NCBI RefSeq assembly: GCF_007744075.1
Contig: NZ_CP036266.1
Coordinates: forward strand, 2,306,501 to 2,370,500
Length of the DNA: 64,000 nt
Reading direction: 5' to 3'
Source of the DNA: Gimesia chilikensis
GTDB taxonomy: Bacteria; Planctomycetota; Planctomycetia; Planctomycetales; Planctomycetaceae
In this document: positions 11,401-18,736 of the stretch, in pieces
How positions within the stretch are numbered: position 1 is the stretch's first letter
Layout of the letters: each line of letters opens with the position of its first letter
The notes under the pieces: model-generated
Told to the model about the DNA's origin: nothing
Databases searched by the model: none
Seen by the model: only the letters and a program-made list of their open reading frames with translations
Made by a program: the position numbers and the translations under genes

Positions 11401-11417
11401 GGAAGCAGCTGATGCAT
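8415..11417 (-). CDS. PVC-type haem-binding membrane-bound dehydrogenase (propeller-HEAT-cytochrome c)
   Basis: 1000 residues with a signal peptide (about 1-34). About 35-420 form a beta-propeller of the PVC membrane-bound dehydrogenase type (GVYVLQAPYLLFYPD, DRQGNLLAS, DLTVGPAGAVYFTDW). About 430-800 are HEAT-like alpha repeats. The C-terminal 140 residues are the PVC haem-binding domain with CGTCH near 875 and the distal SLMPEKILKQLSEQEL segment. It is probably an exported quinoprotein- or sorbosone-dehydrogenase-like oxidoreductase passing electrons to its own haem; substrate unknown. A GGAG Shine-Dalgarno lies 8 nt before the ATG. It is separated from the next minus-strand gene by 147 bp holding that operon's promoter. 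Confidence 0.92.
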   Translation of the reverse strand: MHQLLPERSRCATRLCPRLFAVLLASLSTAGLFAQGFAPSEAVKQMTVAAGYEVELVASEPLVRQPVSIDFDDRGRLWVIQYLQYPNPAGLKRVKVDQHTRSQYDRVPEPPPHGPRGADRLTILEDTDHDGRFDQAHDFVDGLNLASGFALGNGGVYVLQAPYLLFYPDRNRDDKPDGNPEVLLKGFGMDDASAVANSLTWGPDGWLYGCQGSTVTARIRGVKFVQAIWRYHPRTKVFELFAEGGGNMWGLDFDRQGNLLASTNLGGFVLLHIVQEGYYWKQFSKHGPLRNPYTFGYFDHAPHKNFKGGHVTVGGTIYQGILFPEALHGKYISGNLLGHEIQYHSLIPDGTTFRTEHGATFVQANDSWFAPTDLTVGPAGAVYFTDWHDKRTAHPNPDADWDRSNGRIYRLKPQGSKLEPTLQVHELSSERLIELLQQPNEWYVRAARRELITRKDPQVPDKLKSLLTEKRSDHQALQLLWTLASLDALDETTAVHMLQHKDTSVRSWTIRLLGDRRTVSPEIAQHLIQFARTDASPQVRSQLASTAARLPADPALAIAAHILNRNLDQADPFIPLLLWWAIEKQALSAIDEIEQRFVTSAAWQQPFVSQVIQPRLMKRYAAAATPRTLQVCQRLLATAPESQQADLLQALDAGLALSGQGQLKPDQVPGKLAEQLSTQWQAHPEDLVLMQLNARLGNPAVLQQALEIVVNEDLPLAQRTTMLKFLQQFGNETVIAPLLPLLQPDQPASLRQQAMLVLSRYADDRISQALLKSYPDYDVSSRTQARRVLFTRQPWALAFLRQVDEGKLPAGDLDLQELTTLNSLGNKTITELTAKHWGQINQRDSQHKITEIRRVRFLLKHPGNAQRGSQLFQKQCGTCHQLHGTGNKLGPDLTTANRGDLNYLLESIIDPNQFVRKEYVASIVITRDGRVITGIIKSDEPAQIRIANNKNELTTIRRDDIEEIHDSPVSLMPEKILKQLSEQELQDLFAYLQGPPPKKL

Positions 11418-11649
11418 CTCTGAGTCTCCAGAAATGATAAGGACTGGTCACAAGATCGCTTTGTGGTGTTACTTATCCTGCACAATGCAGCACGGCATTA
11501 CAAGAGCGGAGCTCAAACGAAGAACAGAAGATCATGGATGTGCCTGCTGCGGAGGCTGTTTTTTGCGTGGAAATTCTGATTTCGGGGGTCGGCAATTCAC
11601 TAGCTGGGACTAAAGTAGAACATCTACAATTGTTCCGGGGAGAAAAACC

Positions 11650-12102
11650 GTGTTGAAGATTCTGTTTCTGCTGCAACTGGTATCGACGTTTTACATGGTG
11701 GGCCTGATCTGGTTCGTGCAGGTGGCCCATTACCCTGTGTTTGCGCTCGTGGGGCAGAATGAATTCATCACTTTCCAGACAGCGCATCAGCTGCGGACCA
11801 CGCTGGTGGTGGGACCGATGATGCTGATTGAAGCCTTCAGCACGATTGCCCTGGTTTACTGGGCACCCGCCGGTTTCACTCCGCTGGAGGCCTGGAGCGG
11901 AGTCGGGCTACTTTTCGTGGTCTGGTTCTCGACCGCCCTGCTGCAGGTCCCCCGGCATCATAAGCTCATTCAGGGTTACGACAGTCACCAGATCCGACTG
12001 CTGGTTGCGACGAACTGGGTACGCACGCTGGCCTGGACGGGACGCGGCATCTTGCTGGCCGGCTATCTGCTACGGGTGCTTCCGGGACAGATGGCCGGGT
12101 AG
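11650..12102 (+). CDS. Small four-helix membrane protein (DUF1772-like), unknown function
   Basis: 150 residues starting at GTG 11650 with GGGGAG upstream. Four hydrophobic segments are visible (about 2-22, 50-72, 79-98 and 118-140). The N-terminal helix plus the segment WFVQVAHYPVF and a conserved-looking VPRHHKLIQGYD loop recall DUF1772-type integral membrane proteins, but the assignment is not firm. It is convergent with the amidotransferase gene, which ends 6 bp away, so the 3' ends nearly touch. Confidence 0.8.
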   Translation: MLKILFLLQLVSTFYMVGLIWFVQVAHYPVFALVGQNEFITFQTAHQLRTTLVVGPMMLIEAFSTIALVYWAPAGFTPLEAWSGVGLLFVVWFSTALLQVPRHHKLIQGYDSHQIRLLVATNWVRTLAWTGRGILLAGYLLRVLPGQMAG

Positions 12103-12107
12103 GTTCT

Positions 12108-12932
12108 TCAATCCGGCAGCATGGGTGAGAATGAACTCACCGTAGCAGAGCCCCCAGAGACAGTGAGCAGCGCCGACTCGGGGACCTCTTCCCAGTGACT
12201 GGTCAATTCGTCCAAAGGTTCGGAAACGACGATCGTGGCGTCGTCGGGCAGAGGCGCATAAGTTCCGTCGATCTCGTGCAGGGCATGTAGATGCGAACTG
12301 TGATAGAGCGTCCGCGACTGATGATTGCTGGAATAGCGGATCGCCCAGAGCTGTTCGCCATTCGTCGCGCAGGCACTGACGAACAGTGGAACTTCGATCC
12401 CCGCGGCTTTGCGGACCTGTTCCACATGACCGATCGCACGGGCCAGGGCGGCGGGGGGATCGTCTTTCAGGCCGAACGTCAGCGCGAGAAAGAACAGCGT
12501 TTCGGAATCGGTGGAACCTTCAATGAACGGGAACAGTTCAGGGTCGACATCGAACAGCAGTTGTCGCTTGAGCGAGCGGAACGCGGGGATTGAACCGTTG
12601 TGCTGAAAGAGCCAGTTATCGAAACTGAAGGGATGCGAGTTCGTATTCTGGACTGCGGTGCCGGTCGAGGCACGGACGTGTGCCATAAAGAGCCGCGAGC
12701 GGATGTGATCGGCCAGGTGGCGGAAGTTGGCGTCGTTCCAGGCGGGATGCGTATCGCGGTAGAGACCCGGTGTGGGATCGTCACCATACCAGCCGACCCC
12801 GAAGCCGTCGCCGTTGAGGGCTTCGACGTTTTGTGTCGCGTGCCGACTCTGGTCGATGAGTGAATGATTGGGGCGGGTGAGCAGGACACTCAGTTGCAGA
12901 GGCGATCCGGTGTAAGCCAGCCAGCGACACAT
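12108..12932 (-). CDS. Class II glutamine amidotransferase (YafJ/EgtC type)
   Basis: 274 residues. The sequence begins MCRWLAYTG, so Cys2 becomes the N-terminal nucleophile once Met is removed, as in Ntn-type glutaminases. Other glutaminase-fold hallmarks are NGDGFGVGWYG (about 41-51), MAHVRASTG, SHPFSFDNWLFQHNG and the STDSETLFFLAL helix. It should release ammonia from glutamine, or act as a related amide hydrolase in the cytoplasm. No synthetase partner is adjacent, so the acceptor is unknown. The length is usual for the stand-alone YafJ family (about 255-280). Confidence 0.92.
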   Translation of the reverse strand: MCRWLAYTGSPLQLSVLLTRPNHSLIDQSRHATQNVEALNGDGFGVGWYGDDPTPGLYRDTHPAWNDANFRHLADHIRSRLFMAHVRASTGTAVQNTNSHPFSFDNWLFQHNGSIPAFRSLKRQLLFDVDPELFPFIEGSTDSETLFFLALTFGLKDDPPAALARAIGHVEQVRKAAGIEVPLFVSACATNGEQLWAIRYSSNHQSRTLYHSSHLHALHEIDGTYAPLPDDATIVVSEPLDELTSHWEEVPESALLTVSGGSATVSSFSPMLPD

Positions 12933-12955
12933 GGGCGACGACTCCTATTCAGAGA

Positions 12956-14308
12956 TCAGGAACGGTTAATGTGCTTTTTCTGATGCTTCTGTTGAAATTC
13001 TTCGTCGTTACGACAGCGGTACCAGCAGAAGAAAACTTCCAGGATCGCAATTGTAGCAAAAAAGCCGAGCAGCCAATAGAAGCGGGCCCCATCTTTACTC
13101 CAGAGATGGATCACCAGCAGTATGACCGTCGAGAGCATCAGTCCGATTCCGAGCAGAATCAGCCAGAGATTACTGTGGGTGGTGTCACGCAATTTGAAGT
13201 TGGCTGCTGAGACCGCGATGGAAACCAGCAGGAAGGTCAGACTGGAAAAGAGCGTGATGGTTTCCAGACTGCCCAGCAGCGTAAATCCGCCGGCGAGCAG
13301 CGACATGAAGACAATGGCGACCCAGGGGATGCGGGCGTGGGTGCGTTGGGCAAAGATCTCGGGCATGCGTCGTTCCTGTGCCATATCCGCCATCATACGT
13401 GAGGCTCCAAAGATCGTGGCATTCACTGCAGAAGAGGTCGCCAGCAGTGCGGCCAGATCAACCAGTACCGTGCCTGCGTGACCCAGTGCCGGGCGGGCGG
13501 CGACCGACATCGTGTATTCTTTCGCGGCTTCGATCTGGTCGGGTGTCAAATTTCCGACGGCGACAATCGCAACGCCAAAGTAAATGAATGAGGTGATTAG
13601 AATCGAACCGTAGATGCCACGGGGAATATTGGTGTCGGGTTTCTGGGATTCCAGAACCGCGTTGGTGATCAGCTGAAAGCCCTCAAAGGCAACAAAGATC
13701 ATCGCACCGGCAATAAAGACTGAGGAGACTCCCTGTTCGAAGACTGGGAAAAGGTGATCCTGCTGAATGGAGAATGTGCCTGCGAGGGCGAACAGGCCCA
13801 GCAGCAGAACCTTGGTGAATACAATGATGACTTCCGTTTTTCCGCTGGACTGTACTCCCTTGATGTTGATCAGCAGGAAGAACAGCAGCACCCCAATCGA
13901 GAGCAGCATCCGTATGATCGTGGAGCCGGCGAAGCCGACCAGGTGGGAACCGTAGATGCCAAACGTGTAAGCATATAACGCGAGCGTCCCGATGTAACCC
14001 ACAATCACCGTCCAGCCTGCGATGCCTGCGACATTGGGGTACGCGGAAAAGGCGCGGTCCAGATAGGTGAAGCTGGCACCATCACTTTGAAAACCGAGTG
14101 CCAGTTTGACGTATGAGTAGCCCGCGGCCAGGGCGACAAAGCTTCCGATCAGAAAGGCCAACGGAGCGGCGTGACCGGATATTTTGACCGCCATTCCCAG
14201 CACGGAGAAAATGCCTCCGCCAATCATGCCGCCGACCCCCATGGCCAGCAGCTCTGCCAGGTTCAGTTTTTGTTCGTCGACGTCAGTGGACTCTGTCTGC
14301 TGATTAAT
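12956..14308 (-). CDS. APC superfamily amino acid permease, probable ATT start
   Basis: A 12-helix permease. The first helix contains GVGGMIGGGIFSVLG, the substrate-binding glycine motif of APC transporters. An AFEGFQLITNAVLE motif occurs in helix 6, and hydrophobic segments continue to a short charged cytoplasmic tail rich in Lys/His. The first ATG (14242) lies inside helix 1a and has no Shine-Dalgarno. Reading upstream to the in-frame TGA (14329-14327), there is no ATG, GTG or TTG, but a perfect GGAGG (14320-14316) sits 7 nt before an ATT at 14308. Initiation at ATT adds 22 residues that complete a normal hydrophilic N-terminus. The annotated start is therefore 14308; 14242 is the conservative alternative. 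Substrate unknown. Confidence 0.85.
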   Translation of the reverse strand: MNQQTESTDVDEQKLNLAELLAMGVGGMIGGGIFSVLGMAVKISGHAAPLAFLIGSFVALAAGYSYVKLALGFQSDGASFTYLDRAFSAYPNVAGIAGWTVIVGYIGTLALYAYTFGIYGSHLVGFAGSTIIRMLLSIGVLLFFLLINIKGVQSSGKTEVIIVFTKVLLLGLFALAGTFSIQQDHLFPVFEQGVSSVFIAGAMIFVAFEGFQLITNAVLESQKPDTNIPRGIYGSILITSFIYFGVAIVAVGNLTPDQIEAAKEYTMSVAARPALGHAGTVLVDLAALLATSSAVNATIFGASRMMADMAQERRMPEIFAQRTHARIPWVAIVFMSLLAGGFTLLGSLETITLFSSLTFLLVSIAVSAANFKLRDTTHSNLWLILLGIGLMLSTVILLVIHLWSKDGARFYWLLGFFATIAILEVFFCWYRCRNDEEFQQKHQKKHINRS

Positions 14309-14773
14309 CGTGTTGCCTCCGGAATATCAGTGCGAATCGGCGACAGATGTCAAACACTCTGACGGAATCGATTCAGTGAATCAGGCGGGCAGCAGATCGG
14401 GTGAACTTCGAGGTTACCTGGCATTGAAAGCACGCGGCGTTGAAGTCGGCTTACTCAACTGAAATCTTAGTGAACCCTCAGCTGAAAACAAGTCGGTCGA
14501 TGAAAAGCGAAGTCGTCCGGTGGAAAACTGCGGCGACTGTGGCTCCAGATGGATCGTTGAGGAAAGGATTACTGAAACACGCTGGTCAGTGGGGGATCAA
14601 GATGTTAATCTTTAAACAGGATCTGATTTAAGATCCTCGACTCCCCCATTCTGAGATTCAATCTATTCTAATCGGTGCAGGACATCGGGACGCACTGTCG
14701 ACGATGGTCTTAGCTCACGTCTGGCAGACGCCTTTTCTGCGCCGGTTGTTTTTCGAACCAGAAAGGAAGTCCG
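14309..14773. other. Intergenic region, no convincing gene
   Basis: About 465 bp between the divergent permease and pyruvate oxidase genes. The only structure seen is a 7-bp inverted repeat (AGGATCT / AGATCCT, 14618-14637) without a T-run. Short open frames here lack ribosome binding sites and recognisable sequence. Promoters for both flanking genes presumably lie here but none was clear enough to call. Confidence 0.5.
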
Positions 14774-16537
14774 ATGTCTCGCAATGTTTCAGAACAGTTG
14801 CTGGAGATTCTCATTGAAGCCGGTGTGACCCAGGTGTTTGGTGTGATTGGTGATGCCTTGAATGCGTTTGCCCAGGCGATTCACAAGCACGATGAAGTTG
14901 AATGGATCGGTGTCCGGCACGAGGGGAATGCCAGCTATGCCGCGTTTGCCCAGGCCGAGTTGAGTGGAAACCTGGCAGTCTGCGCGGGGACCGTGGGCCC
15001 CGGGGCCCTGCACTTGATCAATGGCCTGTATAATGCGAAGCGGGAACGCAGTCCCGTGCTGGCGGTGACGGGGCAGGTGCCTGTTTCACAGATCGGCACC
15101 GGGTTTCACCAGGAAGTCGATCTGACGAAAATTTACGATGATGTCTGTGATTTTCAGGCCGTGATCCGTTCTCCCGAGGAAGCACCCCGCTTGATTCAGC
15201 GGGCGATCCGGGAAGCGCTCAGTAATGGTTCGGTGAGCCGCATCGAGTTGCCGGCCGATATCGCCGAGATGGCATGTGAGGGGGATGACTATCTCCAGCC
15301 GCTGTTCCGTTCCCGGGCATCGCTTGTTCCCGATGACGCACAGGTGCAGCAACTGGCGGAACTGATTCGCACGCACCAGGGGAAGCGGATCTCTATCCTG
15401 GCGGGGGCGGGTTGCCGATTGGCGCGGGACGAAGTGATTGCACTGGCTGACAAGTTGCAGGCACCGATTACCCATTCGTTACGCGCCTGTGATATCTTTG
15501 ATCATGACTGCCCGCACGTGGCGGGACTGACAGGATTAATTGGAAATCCGTCAGGATATCATGCGGTGATGAATACGGACCTGCTGCTGATGCTGGGAAC
15601 CGACTTCCCCTATACCGAGTATCTGCCGCACGACTGCACCGTGGTGCAGATCGACAGCAGCCTGCCTCGGATCGGTAATCGAGTGGGGGTGGACCTGGGG
15701 ATTCATGCAGATGTCAAAGCGTCATTGCAGCAACTGTTGCCCCAGGTCGAATCGCAGGGGGCTTCTGAATTTCATGATAAACTTACAGGCAGCTTCAATG
15801 ACTGGCGGCGTGAGATGCGACAGGCTGCGGATCCGTCCCGCGATCATGAGCCGCTACATCCGCAGATCTTTACCCGTTTCATCAATGAGCACGCCAGTGA
15901 CGATGCGATCTTCGTCGTGGATACGGGGACGATTACTGTCTGGGCGTCGCGGTACATCTCGTTTCATTCGGATCGGCGGATGATCGGTTCGTTCAACCAT
16001 GGTTCAATGGCCGTCGGACTGCCCGCGGCACTGGGAGCCCAGTTACTTTTTCCGCAGCGGGAAGTCTGGGCGCTGGTGGGGGACGGTGCATTCACGATGG
16101 CGATGCAGGACTGGCTGACGATTGCGAATCTCGGTTTGCCGATCAAAATGCTGGTGCTGCACAATTCGAGCCTGGATCTGGTCAAACTGGAGATGGAAGT
16201 GGCCGGCATCGTCCCCGAGAAAGATGTACTCGCGATCGATGTGCCTGATCTGGCCGATTATTCCCGCTGGTGCGGGGCCGAGGGCGTGCGTGTCGAACAC
16301 GCCGGGGATATTGAAGCGGCGATTCAGAGGGCGAAACAGTCGTCGGGGCCGTTTCTGATCGATGCGGTGGTTACCAATGGCGAACTGTCGATGCCGCCTA
16401 AGATCACGATGGAACAGGCGGTGGGCATGGCCGAGAGCAAAGCCAAGCAGGCCTGGATGGCGCTGAGTGGCGATCAGGAACAGTGGAATAACATCAAGGA
16501 AGAACTGGCGGCCTACTTTGACAGCAGCGACGATTGA
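14774..16537 (+). CDS. poxB: Thiamine-diphosphate-dependent pyruvate oxidase / dehydrogenase (quinone), PoxB type
   Basis: 587 residues, close to the 570-residue PoxB family length. The N-terminal Pyr domain carries the catalytic Glu50 in VRHEGNASYAAFAQAE and the family phrase GFHQEVDLTKIYDDV. A central FAD/Rossmann domain (about 190-340) follows. The C-terminal PP domain has the metal/ThDP motif GDGAF near 436, ending at LHNSSLDLVKLEME. The last 25 residues are an amphipathic acidic helix (NNIKEELAAYF), in the place of the lipid-activated C-terminal helix of E. coli PoxB. It should decarboxylate pyruvate to acetate and CO2, reducing quinone at the membrane. An AAGGAAG Shine-Dalgarno precedes the ATG. 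It appears monocistronic. Confidence 0.9.
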   Translation: MSRNVSEQLLEILIEAGVTQVFGVIGDALNAFAQAIHKHDEVEWIGVRHEGNASYAAFAQAELSGNLAVCAGTVGPGALHLINGLYNAKRERSPVLAVTGQVPVSQIGTGFHQEVDLTKIYDDVCDFQAVIRSPEEAPRLIQRAIREALSNGSVSRIELPADIAEMACEGDDYLQPLFRSRASLVPDDAQVQQLAELIRTHQGKRISILAGAGCRLARDEVIALADKLQAPITHSLRACDIFDHDCPHVAGLTGLIGNPSGYHAVMNTDLLLMLGTDFPYTEYLPHDCTVVQIDSSLPRIGNRVGVDLGIHADVKASLQQLLPQVESQGASEFHDKLTGSFNDWRREMRQAADPSRDHEPLHPQIFTRFINEHASDDAIFVVDTGTITVWASRYISFHSDRRMIGSFNHGSMAVGLPAALGAQLLFPQREVWALVGDGAFTMAMQDWLTIANLGLPIKMLVLHNSSLDLVKLEMEVAGIVPEKDVLAIDVPDLADYSRWCGAEGVRVEHAGDIEAAIQRAKQSSGPFLIDAVVTNGELSMPPKITMEQAVGMAESKAKQAWMALSGDQEQWNNIKEELAAYFDSSDD

Positions 16538-16731
16538 AAGCGGGAAGTGATTGATAACAGGTCGCTCTGTTTTCGGGGAACGTGTTTGCTTTCAAATGAG
16601 GGGACAGTATACTGACCAGTGGCACGCGGGTTGAAAAGCCGGTCTCTTGGGATCGGATGTTAACCTGATTGGGAAGACCGACGGTCTTCAATCAAATTTG
16701 TTAACCGCTGATCTGACTCGAGGAGCCTCTC

Positions 16732-18189
16732 ATGCGAGTGCGTGCGTCCCTGCTGTGCCTGTGTTTTCTTATGCTTCTGTCCGGTATTCTCTCTGCGGAG
16801 GAACCGGCTCATATTGGTTCGAGGCGTGAACTGTTCATTGACGACTGGATGATCGGTAGTCTCGATGGCGCCCGCCAGGAACTGCATCACCCGGTACCCC
16901 AGGAAATTGCGATCACCTATGATGCCCCGGCTGAAGGGAACATCAGTTATTATGTCCGCATTTTGAAAGATGGCGACCTGTACCGCATGTATTATCGCGG
17001 CGCGCATCACGACTGGAGCAAAGGCAAGGTCACGCATGAGGTCGTCTGCTATGCCGAGAGTGACGATGCAATCCACTGGCGGAAGCCTGACCTGGGGCTG
17101 TTTGAATTCAACGGTTCGAAGAAGAACAACATCGTCTGGACGGGAACTGGTGCGCATAATTTCTCGCCGTTTCTGGATACGAATCCCCAGTGTAAAACCG
17201 ATGAGAAATTTAAAGCCCTGGGACGGGGTAAGGGGGGCCTGTATGCGTTCGCCTCCGCTGACGGGATTCACTGGCGTCTACTGACAGACAAGCCGGTGAT
17301 CACGAAGGGGGCCTTTGATTCACAGAACCTGGCGTTCTGGGATGAGCACCGTCAGGAGTATGTCGATTTTCATCGCGGCTTTACCAACAAGGTGCGGGCG
17401 ATTATGACTTGCACTTCGGATGATTTTGTGAACTGGACGCCGCCGAAGTTCATCGATATTAAAAATTCGCCGCAGCAGCATCTCTATACGAATGCGACGA
17501 TCGCCTATCCCCGGGCACCGCATCTATTCCTGGCGTTTCCCAAACGGTTCGTACCCAGTCGCAAGGCGGCCTGGCACCCGGATCCGAAAAACAATCACCC
17601 CGGCGTGAGTGATGGCGTGTTGATGACGAGCCGGGACGGCATGCACTGGAACCGCTGGGACGAAGCGTTCCTCCGTCCCGGGCAGAACCGCGAACGCTGG
17701 TGGCAACGGAATAACCACATCGCCTGGGGGATCACGACGACGCCGAGCCCGCTGCCGGGGCACGTGCCGGAACTGTCGCTGTATGCGATTGAGAATTACT
17801 ACGTCGGCCCCTGCCGCCTGCGACGGTTCACGCTGCGTCAGGATGGCTTTGTGTCGATCAACGCCCCGTTTACCGGCGGTGAGATGACGACGCGGCTGAT
17901 TACGTTCGATGGTCCCCAAGGAAAAGAAAAAACACCAGTCGAACTGGAGTTGAACCTGTCTACCTCAGCAGCCGGTAGCGTGAAATGTGAACTGCTGGAT
18001 GCAGAAGGGCAGCCACTTCCCGGGTTCAGTATAAAGGAGAGCGAAGAATTCTACGGCGACGAACTGGACCACGTGATGACCTGGAAAGGGAAAAGCGATT
18101 TGAGCCAGTTTGCCGGAAAGCCGATTCGGGTGCGGTTTGTGTTGAAGGATGCGGATTTGTATTCGCTGCGGTTTCGGAACGGGGAGTGA
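16732..18189 (+). CDS. Secreted five-bladed-propeller glycosidase-like protein
   Basis: 485 residues with a signal peptide (about 1-23, ending ILSAEE). Repeated motifs of the GH32/GH43-like five-bladed propeller are visible: RELFIDDWMI, RMYYRGAH, CYAESDDAIHWRKPDLGL, YAFASADGIHWRLL and MTSRDGMHWNRWDEAF. The C-terminal about 100 residues form a small beta domain (VKCELLDAEGQPLPGF). Many planctomycete paralogues with this architecture are annotated only as hypothetical; an extracellular glycan-binding or glycosidase role is inferred from the repeats. AGGAG lies upstream of the ATG. The catalytic acids could not be placed with confidence. Confidence 0.82.
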   Translation: MRVRASLLCLCFLMLLSGILSAEEPAHIGSRRELFIDDWMIGSLDGARQELHHPVPQEIAITYDAPAEGNISYYVRILKDGDLYRMYYRGAHHDWSKGKVTHEVVCYAESDDAIHWRKPDLGLFEFNGSKKNNIVWTGTGAHNFSPFLDTNPQCKTDEKFKALGRGKGGLYAFASADGIHWRLLTDKPVITKGAFDSQNLAFWDEHRQEYVDFHRGFTNKVRAIMTCTSDDFVNWTPPKFIDIKNSPQQHLYTNATIAYPRAPHLFLAFPKRFVPSRKAAWHPDPKNNHPGVSDGVLMTSRDGMHWNRWDEAFLRPGQNRERWWQRNNHIAWGITTTPSPLPGHVPELSLYAIENYYVGPCRLRRFTLRQDGFVSINAPFTGGEMTTRLITFDGPQGKEKTPVELELNLSTSAAGSVKCELLDAEGQPLPGFSIKESEEFYGDELDHVMTWKGKSDLSQFAGKPIRVRFVLKDADLYSLRFRNGE

Positions 18190-18267
18190 GTTGGGAGGAG
18201 AGGAGTAAGGAACGCTTCTCCCCAAGAATATTTAAAATCAAATTATTTATTAGTTCGAAGGGTAAAC

Positions 18268-18618
18268 ATGGAACCAATTTATGGCAGAAATGGTAGAACA
18301 ATTGCATGGCTCAATGGGGAAGATATCCATCACATCAATGGCCAACATGCTGGAGTTTTGAACGGCTCTAATGTATATGGTCATCATGGGCAGCATCTTG
18401 GTGTATTTGAAAACGGTTTATTCCGGGATCATAGGGGAGGAGTAGTAGCATTCATAAGTGGTGGAACGGGAGGTCCAATCCTTCCTGTACCAGATGTCGC
18501 ACCTGTACCGCCTGTTCCCTCAATCCCTCCAGTTCCATCAGTTCCCACTATACCTCCAATTCCTGCAATTCCGAGTTTAGGGTGGGGGATTGAGTGGGAT
18601 CTTTTTATAAACGCATAG
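18268..18618 (+). CDS. 4-fold beta-flower protein with Pro-rich tail
   Basis: 116 residues. Residues 1-68 contain about four repeats of roughly 16-18 residues with the pattern G-R/Q-x-h-h-h-x-N-G-x-x-h (GRTIAWLNGEDIHHIN, GQHAGVLNGSNVYGHH, GQHLGVFENGLFRDHR, GGVVAFISGG), as in the small 4-fold beta-flower fold. Residues 73-103 are a Val/Ile-Pro-x-x-Pro repeat tract (VPPVPSIPPVPSVPTIPPIP), followed by a hydrophobic/aromatic end. AAGGG precedes the ATG by 6 nt. It is AT-rich compared with flanking genes and converges on the DUF262 gene 118 bp away. Molecular role unknown; a link to the defence-type neighbour is inferred from shared composition and position. Confidence 0.75.
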   Translation: MEPIYGRNGRTIAWLNGEDIHHINGQHAGVLNGSNVYGHHGQHLGVFENGLFRDHRGGVVAFISGGTGGPILPVPDVAPVPPVPSIPPVPSVPTIPPIPAIPSLGWGIEWDLFINA

Positions 18619-18736
18619 TAAAACGGATTGTAAATATAATTTTTTATCGTAAAGAGACTACGACTGGGCATACTTCATTTTGAAGTCTAGATGGAACACA
18701 CTTCTTTCAATAATTCTTACTAATAACTATTTTTGA

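Noticed and set aside
14618..14637. 7-bp inverted repeat as a terminator
   Set aside because: No T-run on either strand and no gene ending nearby.
16535..16596. Inverted repeat TTGAAAGC/GCTTTCAA
   Set aside because: Loop of about 45 nt and no T-run; probably chance.
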